This document shows, piece by piece, positions 23,893-33,232 of a DNA stretch of 64,000 bases. A program made the translations under genes and the position numbers. The notes beneath the pieces are model-generated. The model was given only the letters and a program-made list of their open reading frames with translations, did no database searches and was not told the origin of the DNA. How positions within the stretch are numbered: the stretch's first letter is position 1; the number at the start of each line of letters is the position of its first letter. This DNA comes from Candidatus Altimarinota bacterium. GTDB lineage: Bacteria; Patescibacteriota; Gracilibacteria; BD1-5; UBA6164. The DNA lies in NCBI GenBank assembly GCA_025210615.1, contig JAOARJ010000012.1:43490-107489 (forward strand), in the 5' to 3' direction.

Positions 23893-24198
23893 TTACGCTC
23901 TGGCTAGAGTTTCTTTCAATAATTTAAACATATGATTCACTAAATCATCTAATTTTTTATATTTGGTTCTTTCAAATCTATAAGAATTATGATCTGTAAT
24001 AAAAGCAATTTTAGATTTGAATAATCATTTTTTATCTTGATCAACACGTATTTCCATGATAGTTTCTTGTCAATCAAATTTTTTTAAATAACTGTCTAAT
24101 TTTCCATTCACATTTAATTCAACAAGCCTATCTATAACAGCTTTTGAATCTTTCAAACTCCTTCCTATACGGATTTTTTTTTGCATAACCATAAGCAT
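23893..24198 (-). CDS. Ribosome-hibernation/HPF-like protein
   Basis: About 101 residues from ATG 24198. ATGs at 24192 and 24186 in the same frame are equally possible, giving 99 or 97 residues. The fold pattern matches HPF/YfiA. A first helix precedes KLDSYLKKFDGQETIMEIRV and an antiparallel strand (KIAFITDHNSYRFERTK). A second helix, YKKLDDLVNHMFKLLKETLA, follows. It lacks the long C-terminal dimerisation domain, so it would be of the short HPF type. HPF binds the 30S decoding centre and stores inactive 70S or 100S ribosomes. It is divergently transcribed from gatB. Identification is by pattern only. Confidence 0.6.
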
Positions 24199-24219
24199 TT
24201 CTAGTTATTAAATAATTTA

Positions 24220-24229
24220 ACACCGGTGT
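24220..24229. promoter_or_regulatory. Perfect palindrome at the HPF-like transcript start
   Basis: ACACCGGTGT lies just downstream of a minus-strand TTGTTA/TATAAT promoter (24263-24236), near the expected transcript start. A possible operator. Confidence 0.35.
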
Positions 24230-24235
24230 ACCCAC

Positions 24236-24263
24236 ATTATATATCAATTAAAAAAAATAACAA
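24236..24263 (-). promoter_or_regulatory. Promoter of the HPF-like gene
   Basis: Minus-strand TTGTTA (24263-24258), 16-base spacer, TATAAT (24241-24236). Confidence 0.5.
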
Positions 24264-24270
24264 GTATAAT

Positions 24271-24298
24271 TTGAAAAAAAATATATTTTGTGTATTAT
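24271..24298 (+). promoter_or_regulatory. Promoter of gatB
   Basis: TTGAAA 24271-24276, 16-base spacer, TATTAT 24293-24298. It is divergent from the HPF-like promoter. The leader of about 70 bases contains a short AAAACT/AGTTTT hairpin near 24328. Confidence 0.5.
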
Positions 24299-24372
24299 AT
24301 AGCGAGAAACTTAAAAGCGCCTAAGAAAACTAGAAAAAGTTTTCTACTTTATTTTGTTTATTATAGAGCTTT

Positions 24373-25809
24373 ATGAAAGATTTTGAATTAGTAATTTGAC
24401 TTGAAATACACGTAAGAATTAATAGTGAAACTAAACTTTTTTGTAATTGTAAAAATGCTGTAGAACTAGCAAGTGAACCAAATGTAAACGCCTGCAGCGT
24501 ATGTATGTGATTCCCTGGTATGCTTCCAGTTTTAAATAAAGAAGCTGTAAGAAAATGAGCTTTAGCTGGGCTTGCTATGAAATGTAGTGTTAACAATATT
24601 TCTAAATTCGATCGTAAATCATACTTCTATCCAGACCTTCCAATGGGTTATCAAATCACTCAACTATATGAACCAATTGTATCTAATTGAAAAGTGAAAA
24701 TTATAGATGATGGAGAAATAAAAGAATTTGGTATTCATCATATGCATTTGGAAAATGATGCTGGTAAACTTATTCACGCTTGATGAAAAACTTTATGTGA
24801 TTATAATAGAGCTGGTTCTCCTTTGATGGAAATTGTTACTGAGCCAGACTTTAGAAGCAAAGCTGAAGTTATGGAATTTGTAAGAGAATTACAAAAAATG
24901 ATGAGAGCCGTTGGGGTATCAAATGCTGATATGGAAAAAGGACAAATGAGATGTGACGTTAATATTTCTATCAGAAAACCTTGAGAAGATGTATTAAATA
25001 ACAGAGTTGAACTTAAAAACCTGAACTCACCTAGTGCTATTTGAAGAGCTATTGATAATGAATTTAAAAGACAAGTAAAAATCGTTTCAGAAGGTGGAAT
25101 TGTAGACCAAGAAACAAGATGATGGGATGACGAAAAAGGTATGAGTAAACCTCAAAGAAGTAAAGAAGACGCTATGGATTATAGATATTTCCCTGACCCT
25201 GATTTATTACCTCTTGAAATAACAGATGAAGAAGTTGCTGAGATTGCTAAAGATTTAGTAGAATTGCCAATAGAAAAAAGAATTAAATACTTAGAAGAAT
25301 ATAAACTTCAAGAAGATGATGCTAGATTATTAACGACTGACAGAGATTTATCTCTATATTTTGAAAAATTACTTGAATTAACTAACGACGCTAAAAAATC
25401 TTGTTCTTACATTACTACTATCTTGATGGCATTAATGAAAGAAAGCGAAGATGATATAAAAATCACTGATTTAAAATTTGATATAGAACAGTTAGCAAGA
25501 GTTATAGAATTAGTAAATAAAGATGAATTATCTTCTACAAATTCAAAAGATGTAGTGGAAGCATTATTTAAAAAATGAGGTAAAGCTGATGAAATCATAG
25601 ACCAAAGAGGACTTAGACAAACTAATGATACTGGAGCTTTAGAGCAAATCGTAGACGAAGTAATAGCTAATTACACTGAGCAAGTCGAAGATTATAAATC
25701 AGGTAATGAAAGAGTATTTGGTTTCTTAGTCGGTCAATGTATGAAGGCTTCAAAAGGACAATGAAATCCAAAGATTTTCAATGAAATGCTTAAAAATAAA
25801 TTGGATTAA
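24373..25809 (+). CDS. gatB: Asp-tRNA(Asn)/Glu-tRNA(Gln) amidotransferase subunit B
   Basis: 478 residues, the normal GatB length. It begins with the GatB core [19 protein letters not shown]. Four cysteines (CNC near residue 25 and CSVC near 43) form the zinc site. Family phrases [39 protein letters not shown] and [16 protein letters not shown] follow. The C-terminal YqeY-like tail domain ends with [14 protein letters not shown]. GatCAB amidates mischarged Glu-tRNA(Gln) or Asp-tRNA(Asn). GatA and GatC are not in the window, so the complex is encoded at dispersed loci. Invariant glycines are a mix of UGA and GGN. Confidence 0.97.
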
Positions 25810-25813
25810 AAAT

Positions 25814-25843
25814 AAACTCTCTCAAAATAGGGAGAGTTTTTAT
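25814..25843 (+). terminator. Terminator after gatB
   Basis: AAACTCTC/GAGAGTTT stem followed by TTTAT. Confidence 0.7.
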
Positions 25844-25863
25844 AAATTATTAATAATTTTATT

Positions 25864-26472
25864 ATGAAATTATATTGGTTAGTCATATTTGCAGTTTTAA
25901 TAAATTCATTTTGAGCTTTTATTTATATTTTAAATACTCTAAAATGAAAAACTAAACCCAATAGAATTACTTGGTTAATTTGGGCTACTGCTCCTCTTGT
26001 ATGAAGTGCTTGAATGATTGCGTCTGAAGGATTTGTCTGGTCTGCTTTACCTGTTTTTATGTCAGGTTTTTTACCATTATTAGTATTTTTATCTTCTTTT
26101 GTAAACAAAAAAAGTTATTGGAAATTATGACACTTAGATTATACTTGTTTATCTTTTGCTCTTTTAGCCATAATATTATGGCAAATTACAGATAATCCAT
26201 TACTCGCCATAATATTTAGCGTTTTAGCTGATTGACTTTGAGCTATTCCACTACTAATAAAAATGTATAAATATCCAGAAACAGAAACTATCTCTCCTTT
26301 TTTTACTTGATTAATAGCAAATATTTCTGCATTAATTGTCATAAAAAATTGGACAATAGAAGAATATTTATTCCCTGTTTATTTATTATCTATATGTAGT
26401 TTAATAATTTTAACTTATTATAGAAAAAAATTCTTTAAATTCATTCCAAATTTTATTACTACTAAAAAATAA
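25864..26472 (+). CDS. Integral membrane protein, seven-helix type
   Basis: 202 residues with about seven hydrophobic helices. Recognisable phrases are KPNRITWLIWATAPLVG after the first helix, YWKLGHLDYTC in the middle, and the pair ILADGLGAIPLL-like and KYPETET late in the sequence. This pattern recurs in an uncharacterised bacterial membrane family of PQ-loop/SWEET-like size. I infer a small-solute transporter or sensor, weakly. Its stop directly abuts the stop of the convergent nucleotidyltransferase gene. About nine UGA codons are in frame. Confidence 0.6.
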
Positions 26473-27183
26473 TTAAATTATATTATCTCTCATCTCTTTC
26501 CTAATATCATTATTATGAAATTTTAGCATTTTGTCATTAATGATTATTCAATATGGTTTATTTAATTTTTCATAATTTTTCAAAGTTTTCTTTAGAAAAA
26601 TTTTTTTCATAATTTTATCAAAAAAATTAACTATTTTTCAAGTTTTTTTCTTATTTTTGCTATATTTTATAAATTTTTTATTTTCTTGTATAAATTTTTT
26701 GTACTCACTAAAATCTGCCCATTTTTTATTTTCTTCTATAAATTTATTATAAATATTATTATTACTAATTATTGGCTTCAAATAAACAATCCAAAAGTAT
26801 AAATATATGTCATTTTTTATTGCTATATTTTCTAAATTTAGATTATTTTCTGTTATAAAAAAGCTTAGACAAAATTTTCAAGCGTGTTTATTTTTAGTTT
26901 TTCTTTGTCATAATATAGCGAAAAATAGTGTAATTAAAATTCTATTTAACCACATAGAATTAGGTGTTGTAACGATGAATAAATCTATGTCAGAATCCTT
27001 ATTTGCTGCCTTCATTGATAAACTATTTACGATAGCTACTAGCCTTATTCAAGGTAAAAAATTAATATATTTCAAATATTTTTCAGTTTTTTTTATATAA
27101 TTTTTTTCTATATCAGAGTAATTATTTTTTACGGAAAAATGTTTATTAAATTTATTAAAATTTTCTTTATCAAACTTTTGCAT
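26473..27183 (-). CDS. Nucleotidyltransferase-domain protein
   Basis: 236 residues. The Pol-beta-type nucleotidyltransferase motif is around residues 47-80: VAIVNSLSMKAANKDSDIDL, with the SDID metal-binding aspartates and a Ser-containing G/NS loop. The remainder is Lys/Asn/Phe-rich and helical. Such proteins transfer nucleotides to small molecules, RNA or proteins; the substrate is unknown. The usual glycine before the loop serine is Asn here (VNS), so activity is uncertain. The start is ATG 27183 and the gene ends adjacent to its convergent neighbour, with no space between the stop codons. Confidence 0.65.
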
Positions 27184-27247
27184 ATTTTATTATTTTTAGT
27201 TTTACTAAGCTAATAATACTAAAAAATAAACAAAAATCAAAAAACAT

Positions 27248-27275
27248 TTGTATTTATAAAAAAATATCATATAAT
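27248..27275 (+). promoter_or_regulatory. Promoter of the RRM gene, with a long leader
   Basis: TTGTAT 27248-27253, 16-base spacer, TATAAT 27270-27275. The leader of about 110 bases contains a short upstream frame (ATG 27333, MNSP, TAA) and two TTCTAG copies. Confidence 0.45.
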
Positions 27276-27393
27276 ATGCGCGTTATTAAAAAAGAAAAAA
27301 TATTTAATGGTTCTCTTGTACAGTTACAGTTCATGAACAGCCCTTAATAAATTCTAGTTAATAGCATTTATATTATTAATTATTCTAGATTTT

Positions 27394-27648
27394 ATGAATA
27401 ATACTATTTTTATCGGAGGGCTTTCTTGGAACCTTCAAAGTGAAGATTTAAAAGACATCTTCTCTGAACATGCTACTGTAGTTTCTGCTAATGTTATTTT
27501 TGACAGAGAAACTAAAAAAAGTAAAGGTTTTGGATTCGTTGAATTCGAAACTGCTGAAGATGCTGCTGCTATCAAAGAAAAATTTGACGGAGCTGAATTA
27601 GATGGAAGAAAAGTTTTCATTGATTTCGCTAGAAAAAGAGAAGACTAA
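27394..27648 (+). CDS. RNA-binding protein with one RRM domain
   Basis: 84 residues, a single RNA-recognition motif. RNP2 is IFIGGL and RNP1 is KGFGFVEF, with the usual strand and helix spacing. It matches the small glycine-poor RRM proteins of cyanobacteria and CPR that bind mRNA, often induced by cold or stress. All glycines are GGN and UGA is absent, as in the other abundantly made proteins here. It is monocistronic with its own promoter and terminator and an unusually long leader. Confidence 0.95.
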   Translation: MNNTIFIGGLSWNLQSEDLKDIFSEHATVVSANVIFDRETKKSKGFGFVEFETAEDAAAIKEKFDGAELDGRKVFIDFARKRED

Positions 27649-27662
27649 TCCTCTAAAAAATT

Positions 27663-27692
27663 AAAACACTTGAATTTTTCAGGTGTTTTTTT
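27663..27692 (+). terminator. Terminator after the RRM gene
   Basis: AACACTTGA/TCAGGTGTT stem followed by seven T. Its T tract runs into the -35 box of the next promoter. Confidence 0.75.
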
Positions 27693-27693
27693 G

Positions 27694-27721
27694 TTGCAAA
27701 AACTTTATATAATCATATAAT
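27694..27721 (+). promoter_or_regulatory. Promoter of the Nudix gene
   Basis: TTGCAA 27694-27699, 16-base spacer, TATAAT 27716-27721. Confidence 0.55.
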
Positions 27722-27752
27722 TAACAAAATTATTTTTTATTAAGTATTAAAA

Positions 27753-28415
27753 ATGTCAGAAAAAGTAAATGTATTTTTGAAAGAACAATTTTGAGAAGTT
27801 ATTGTTATGGATAGGAAAGAATTTTATAAAGAAGCAATTCAAGAATATAAAGAAAATTTAACAACAACAAAATATGTAGAAGTTGTTAATGTTCTCTTAT
27901 TTGATGAAAACTGAGATTTAATTTTACAAAAAAGGTCTTTAAATAAATGACATAATCCTTGAATGCTTGATAAAACGGTTTGAGGACATATGAAATATTG
28001 AGAATCTCCAAATTTTACTACAATGATAGAATTAGTTCAAGAAATTTGAGTCCCTTCTTATATTTTAAATCCATCAGAAGATTTTTATAAATATCATAAA
28101 ATATTAAAACCATTTTTAGAAACAACAGCAATAGTTCAAAATATTTCAAATAGTTTTGTTGACACTACAAAAATAATTAACTCGGAAGAAATCAAAATCT
28201 GAAATAAAATTCATTTTTATATGTGAATTTATTATTGAGCAAAGAAAAATAGAGATAGTGAAGTGAAATGAATTTTATATTACTGATTTGATGAATTAAA
28301 AAAAGAAATAGAATTAAATCCAAATATTTTTACTCATGATTTAAAATTTTTGATAACAAAATATGAATCTGAAATAAAAGAACTTATTAGTTTTATAAAA
28401 AATAAAAATACCTAG
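27753..28415 (+). CDS. Nudix-family protein (isopentenyl-isomerase-like layout)
   Basis: 220 residues. The Nudix box starts at GGHMKYGE around residue 92, followed by seven residues and IELVQEIGV. Against the consensus GX5EX7REUXEEXGU, the Arg is Ile and the first Glu of the EE pair is Gln, so two catalytic positions are changed. The N-terminal part (LILQKRSLNKGHNPGMLDKTV) resembles the subgroup with isopentenyl-diphosphate isomerase and the YfcD-like hydrolases. It may hydrolyse a nucleoside-diphosphate derivative or be inactive. It ends with TAG, the only TAG stop noted among the genes here, and the stop lies inside the terminator stem. Confidence 0.75.
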
Positions 28416-28431
28416 GCAAGGTATTTTTTTT
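28407..28431 (+). terminator. Terminator containing the Nudix stop codon
   Basis: AATACCT/AGGTATT stem, T run of eight. The TAG stop is in the stem. Confidence 0.75.
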
Positions 28432-28507
28432 GTCACTTAAATTTTTGTTTCACGTAATAGTAAGTACAATGAGAGAGAAAAATAAATTATATTTTAATAT
28501 TAAGTTT

Positions 28508-29917
28508 ATGAAAAAATTAACTACTATTATATTTTTAATGTTTTCATTATTATTAGTAAACTCTGTAAATGCTAGTTTGCTTGAAGCTAATAATGAAACT
28601 GGTTCTTGAAAATTTTGTACAGAATCAGGGTGAAAATTAAGTACTGATTTATGTATATTTGATTGAGATAATGAGATATCTTCTGATGCTTTATACAATG
28701 CGCATCAAGAATTAACAGGTCAAGTATGATTTCTATGAGGAAGTAAATATTTTGATGAATCTAAATGAGCTTATAATATAGATTTAATAAAAAGAGATTT
28801 AGTTACTTTTAAATTTATTAAAGACAACAAAATAAAAACTTTTGATATGAAAAAAGTTGATGAAGAAATAAAAAATCTTGAAAATAAATTAGATAATAAA
28901 ACAAAAAATAAAATTTGATATGTACCTCAAGACGTAAAAGATAAAAATGGGAATGTAGTATGACAAACTAGATGATTAGTATGAGGAGATAGAGATGAAC
29001 ATGGATGTATTTGAAGTGCTGGATATATGTGGAGTGAATTTAAAAAAGAATGTGTGAGACCTTGGGAACAAATCGCTCCAAAAGAAGAATTAAAAAAATG
29101 CGTGAGTTATTTTGATGGGTGTAATACTTGTACAGTAACTGAAAATGGAAAGTTATGAGCTTGTACTTTAATGGCTTGTGAAGTTTTATGAGAACCTAAA
29201 TGTTTAAAAGAAAGAAGTTTTATAATTTGAAAAGTAACTAAAATCGAACAATGAAAAGACTGATTTAGTACTACTATAAAATATGATACAAATAAAACTT
29301 TTATCGCAACTTTTTCTATTCCAAATATGTGACCTAATGGTAAATATTTTAGTGATATAGAAGTATGAGATGAATTAAAAATTTATATGACAGAAGACGA
29401 AAAGAAAAAACCTAGTTTTATAGCTGTTAGACATTTTGAATATACTGATAAGAAGAAAGAAAAAGAAGCATTAGAAAAAACTGAAAAACAAAATAAAGAA
29501 TCTACAATGATAGAAGATAATAAATTAATCTGATGAGATAGAGATGAACACTGATGTATTGGTAGTGCTGGGTATACTTGGAATGAAGAAAAGCAAAAAT
29601 GTACTAGACCTTGGGAAGATAAAAAAGAAATTTCAGAAAATGATAAGAATTTTTATAATCATATAAAAGATACTTTAGATAAAAAATATTCAGATTTAGA
29701 GCAAAAATTAATTAAACAAATTGAAGCTAAAACTTGAAGAATGAGTAAAAGTATTAAACAAAAATATTTAAATGATTTTGTAAATAAATTAGAAAATTTA
29801 ATTTCTGGACATTTAGCTAAATATCCTCAAGATACTGCTCTACCTGAAAAAGCAAATAATATTTATCTAACTTTAGAATTATTAAAGTTAGATATTCAAA
29901 TAAATTTAATTAAATAA
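28508..29917 (+). CDS. Secreted protein with duplicated Cys motif (DRDEHGCIGSAGY)
   Basis: 469 residues with a signal peptide (KKLTTIIFLMFSLLLVNSVN, then A-S). Two copies of a motif starting GGDRDEHGCIGSAGY and ending CxRPWE lie near residues 160 and 340. I know this motif from short secreted or lipoprotein-like bacterial proteins, where the two cysteines are expected to pair. Between them lies a Cys-rich block (CVSYFDGCNTCTVTENG, then CTLMACE) resembling a small thyroglobulin- or inhibitor-like knot. The C-terminus is helical. It is probably a cell-surface or secreted protein; its target is unknown. Confidence 0.65.
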
Positions 29918-29934
29918 TAAGGAAGTTTTTATTT

Positions 29935-29966
29935 AAAGGCCCGCGCAAATGCGCGGGCCTTATTTT
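29935..29966 (+). terminator. GC-rich terminator
   Basis: A twelve-pair perfect stem (AAGGCCCGCGCA/TGCGCGGGCCTT) with TATTTTT, 18 bases after the preceding stop. Confidence 0.8.
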
Positions 29967-30000
29967 TATAATTTTTATTTTATAAAAATTATAAAAGACA

Positions 30001-30028
30001 TTGAAAATTTTCCTTTATAAAACATAAT
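30001..30028 (+). promoter_or_regulatory. Promoter of the coiled-coil/capsid-like pair
   Basis: TTGAAA 30001-30006, 16-base spacer, CATAAT 30023-30028. The expected start is about 27 bases before the first ATG. Confidence 0.45.
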
Positions 30029-30061
30029 TGCTCTCGCTATATCAGATTAGTTTAAATATTT

Positions 30062-30373
30062 ATGCAAAAAAAACTAACAAAGCTCAAAGAGCTATATAAT
30101 AAGGTGATTGACCTTATTGTAGAAGAAAATTTTAAGAATATTCCTGAAACTATAAGAATAATAAAAAATATTATTAATTCGCTAGAGGAAAAAGAAAAAA
30201 ATAATAATTCTACAATAAAACAAGAAAAAATTCTTCAAAATTCTAAAGTAGAAACGCTAGAAAAACAGATAAAAAAATTAGAAGAACGCATTATAAAACT
30301 TGAAAAATTAAGAATGCCTTCTATGCAAATAAGTGAAAATACTGTTTCTAACAGCGACTGAATATGGAATTAA
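30062..30373 (+). CDS. Small coiled-coil protein upstream of the capsid-like gene
   Basis: 103 residues. Residues 1-45 are helical. Residues 48-88 form a Lys/Glu heptad coiled coil (KQEKILQNSKVETLEKQIKK). A short Ser/Asn-rich tail ends SDGIWN after a single UGA glycine (30359-30361). It is 35 bases ahead of the capsid-like gene and shares its promoter. By position it could be a scaffold, an adaptor, or a protein whose tail docks to the shell. This is inference only: no scaffold or cargo-loading signature is recognisable. Confidence 0.6.
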
Positions 30374-30408
30374 AACAAAAAAAATTATATTATAATTAAT
30401 TATATATT

Positions 30409-31575
30409 ATGGCTACAGTAAACCAAAAAATTATAAAAGCATTTTCTGATAACACTGGAAATTCTTCCATGGTTCATCTTAACACTAGACAAGCTGATGC
30501 GTTTATTGATTATATCAAAGATGAATCTGTTATTTTAAAAAATTCAAGAATCAAAAAGATGAATGCACCTATGGAAAATATCGCTAAATTAGGTGTTGGT
30601 GAAGAAGTATTCTTCCCTGCTAAACAAGGTTCTAGTTTAGATGAAACTAAGAGAGTTAATTTCTCTGGTGAACAAATCAAATTAGTTACTAAAGAAATTA
30701 TGGCTGAGGTAAAAATTCTTGATGATGAACTTGAAGATAATATTGAAGGAATGAGTTTTAGAGAACATTTAATGAGAATGATTTCTAAAAAAGGAGCAAA
30801 CCAATTAGAAAGAGCTGCTTTATATTCTAGAGAAACTGAAAATGGTGATTCTATTAATTCTTTATTTAATGGATTCATAAAAACTCTTGATAAATCTGGA
30901 ACTGTATTAGATGCTAATGCTGAAACTGATAGATTTGTTTCTAAAGATAAATTAGCGAAACTTTATAAAGCTCTTCCTACAAAATATAGAAGTAGTTTAA
31001 ATAAATTTTATATGCCAAATGATGTGGCTATCGACTATGAAACGCTATACGAAGCGACTTCTAATGATATAAATAAAAAAGGAGCTTTTGGAATTTCTTT
31101 TGAAAACGCTCCACTTATGAGTATTGAAAGACCTGTTGCTGTAAAATCTGGTTTCTCAGCTACTCTAGGGGCTAACACAGTAAAATGAGAAAGTGTGATT
31201 ACTTTATCTAAAACTACTGGATTAACTGCTGGAAAAGAAATTGCTATCGCATTAGATAATGATAAACAATTTGCTACTAAAGTAGTTTCTGTTGATGGAA
31301 CTGCGAAAACTGCTACTTTAGAAGATGCTTTACCTTTTGATTACTCAAAAGATTTATCTGAAGAGAATGAGGTAAGCGAAGTTACTTTAGATGGAGCTGA
31401 TATTATCTTAACAGACGCATCAAACTTAATATGGGGTATCCAAAGAGATATCACTATCGAAACTGAAAGAAGCGCGAGAGAAAGAGCTACATATTTCGTT
31501 GTAACTCTTAGATGTGATTTCGCGGTAGAAAATCCGCAAGCTGCTGGGCTTCTTAAGAATATCAAAATCAAATAA
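30409..31575 (+). CDS. HK97-fold major-capsid-like protein, no other phage genes nearby
   Basis: 388 residues. The central part has the P-domain and helix pattern of HK97-type major capsid proteins: a strand with KLVTKEIMAEVKILDDELED, then MSFREHLMRMISKKGANQLE and a loop with YSRETENG. The family's C-terminal phrase is SARERATYFVVTLRCDFAVE followed by NPQAAG. A Gly/Thr-rich insertion around residues 255-325 looks like a small beta domain on the surface. There is one UGA (31186-31188); all other glycines are GGN, the pattern of abundantly made proteins here. No portal, terminase, protease or tail gene lies within the window. It could be a domesticated shell, an encapsulin-like compartment, or the remnant of a virus. 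Confidence 0.75.
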
Positions 31576-31624
31576 TTTTAAAATTCTGTTATCATTTGTA
31601 TTAAATAAAATTTATAAAATAAAT

Positions 31625-31655
31625 AAAAACTCTCCATATTTAGAGAGTTTTTTTA
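31625..31655. terminator. Terminator between convergent capsid-like gene and der
   Basis: AAAACTCTC/GAGAGTTTT stem with T runs on both strands. Confidence 0.7.
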
Positions 31656-33050
31656 TTATCTATTTTTTTGTCTACCTCTTCTATACCTTCCTGTTCATTC
31701 TTTTTGTTTATAATCAATAATTATAGGTGTTCCGAAAAATCAAAAATTATCTCTGATTCTATTTTCTAAATATCTTTTATAAGAAAAATGAAAATGTTTT
31801 TCATTATTTACACTTAATACAAATCTAGGAGGATTAGTTTCAGGTTGTGATGCAAAATATATTTTTGGATTATGAGATTTTTTATTACCTGTTGGTGGAT
31901 GTTTATAAATAACTTGTTCCATAAAATTATTTAGAACTCAAGTTTTTACTCTTTTATTTCTTTCTTCTTTTATCGAAGCGGCATTTTTAAGAATTTCTTC
32001 AACTCTTTTTCACTCTAAAGCACTAGAAAATACAACAGGAGCCCAACTTAAAAATTCTATTTTTGCTTTTAAATATTCAATATATCTATTCATCATTGTT
32101 GTCTTGTCTATTCATGGTTTAGCAAGAACTAAATCCCATTTATTCACGACTAATATTAATCATTTATTTTCTTCTAAAACTCTGTTTATTACTGCTAAAT
32201 CTTGGTGAGCAATTCACTCTTTTCAATCTACAACAACAGCAACTACATCAGCTCTAGTTATAGCTCTTTCACTTCTCATAACACTCCAATCTTCAATATT
32301 TCATTTTCAAATTTTCCCAGGTCTTCTGATTCAAGCTGTATCTATTAATACAAATTTTCCAGCTTCATTTTCAAATTTTGTATCCACACTATCACGAGTA
32401 GTTCCCCATAAGTCTTTTACCATAACTTTATTTTCTCAAGTTATAGCATTAATTAGCGATGATTTTCAAACATTTGGTCTACCTACTATTGCAAGTTTTA
32501 CGTATTCGTCATCTACTTCTTCATATTTATAATTTAATCCTTTTTCTTTTAGTTTTTTAGCTACTAAGTTTCTAACCTCGCCTACTCATCTATTATGCGA
32601 AACTGAAACTGGCACGAAATCTTCAAATCAACCTGTTCAAGCTAAACTATAAGCTTCCATTTGTTTATTTTCATCATCAGCTTTATTTGCTACTACTATT
32701 ACATTTTGGTAATTCTTTTTTCTCAGCAATTCTAAAATTTTCTCATCTAAAATAGTTAATCTATCATATTCAATTAACCAAATTAAAATATCACTTTCGT
32801 CTATTGCTCTATCAGTTCTTTCGATAATATCATCAGCAACTTCATCATCTTGAGCATTAAAGTCTAGTCACCCAGAGTCAGCTAAAATATAAGTAATATC
32901 ATTTTCTCTATCATTATATTCGAACTCAACAATATCACGAGTAGTTCCAGAAATATCACTAACTATCGCTATTTTATGACCTGTATACATATTAAAAAAA
33001 CTTGATTTTCAGACATTAGGTCTTCAGATTATTGTTATTTTTCCTAACAT
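31656..33050 (-). CDS. der: Ribosome-assembly GTPase Der (EngA)
   Basis: 464 residues with two GTPase domains and a C-terminal KH-like domain, the Der plan. The first domain has GRPNVGKSSFFN, the switch phrase ISGTTRDIV, and NKAD. The second has GRPNVGKSSLINAIT, LWGTTRDSVDTKF, DTAG and NKWD. Both P-loop glycines before Lys are UGA codons. The C-terminal KH-like part includes KHPPTGNKKSHNPKIYFASQ and ends IIDYKQKEGTGRYRRGRQKN. Der is essential for 50S maturation. It faces the capsid-like gene convergently, sharing a bidirectional terminator. Confidence 0.96.
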
Positions 33051-33232
33051 TATTTTTTATTTAATTTTTAAAGCTAAGTAATTTTATCCAAAAAGAGTTA
33101 AAAAGCAAAAGTAAATCTTATTTTATTAATTATACAATATTTTTAGATTATACAATAGATTTTAAAATAATTATTTTTGACTTTTTTCTTATTCTGCTAA
33201 AATTGTTTCTTTGATTTTTAAACTATAATATA

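Noticed and set aside
30062..31575. Prophage
   Set aside because: No other phage structural, packaging or lysis gene lies in the window.
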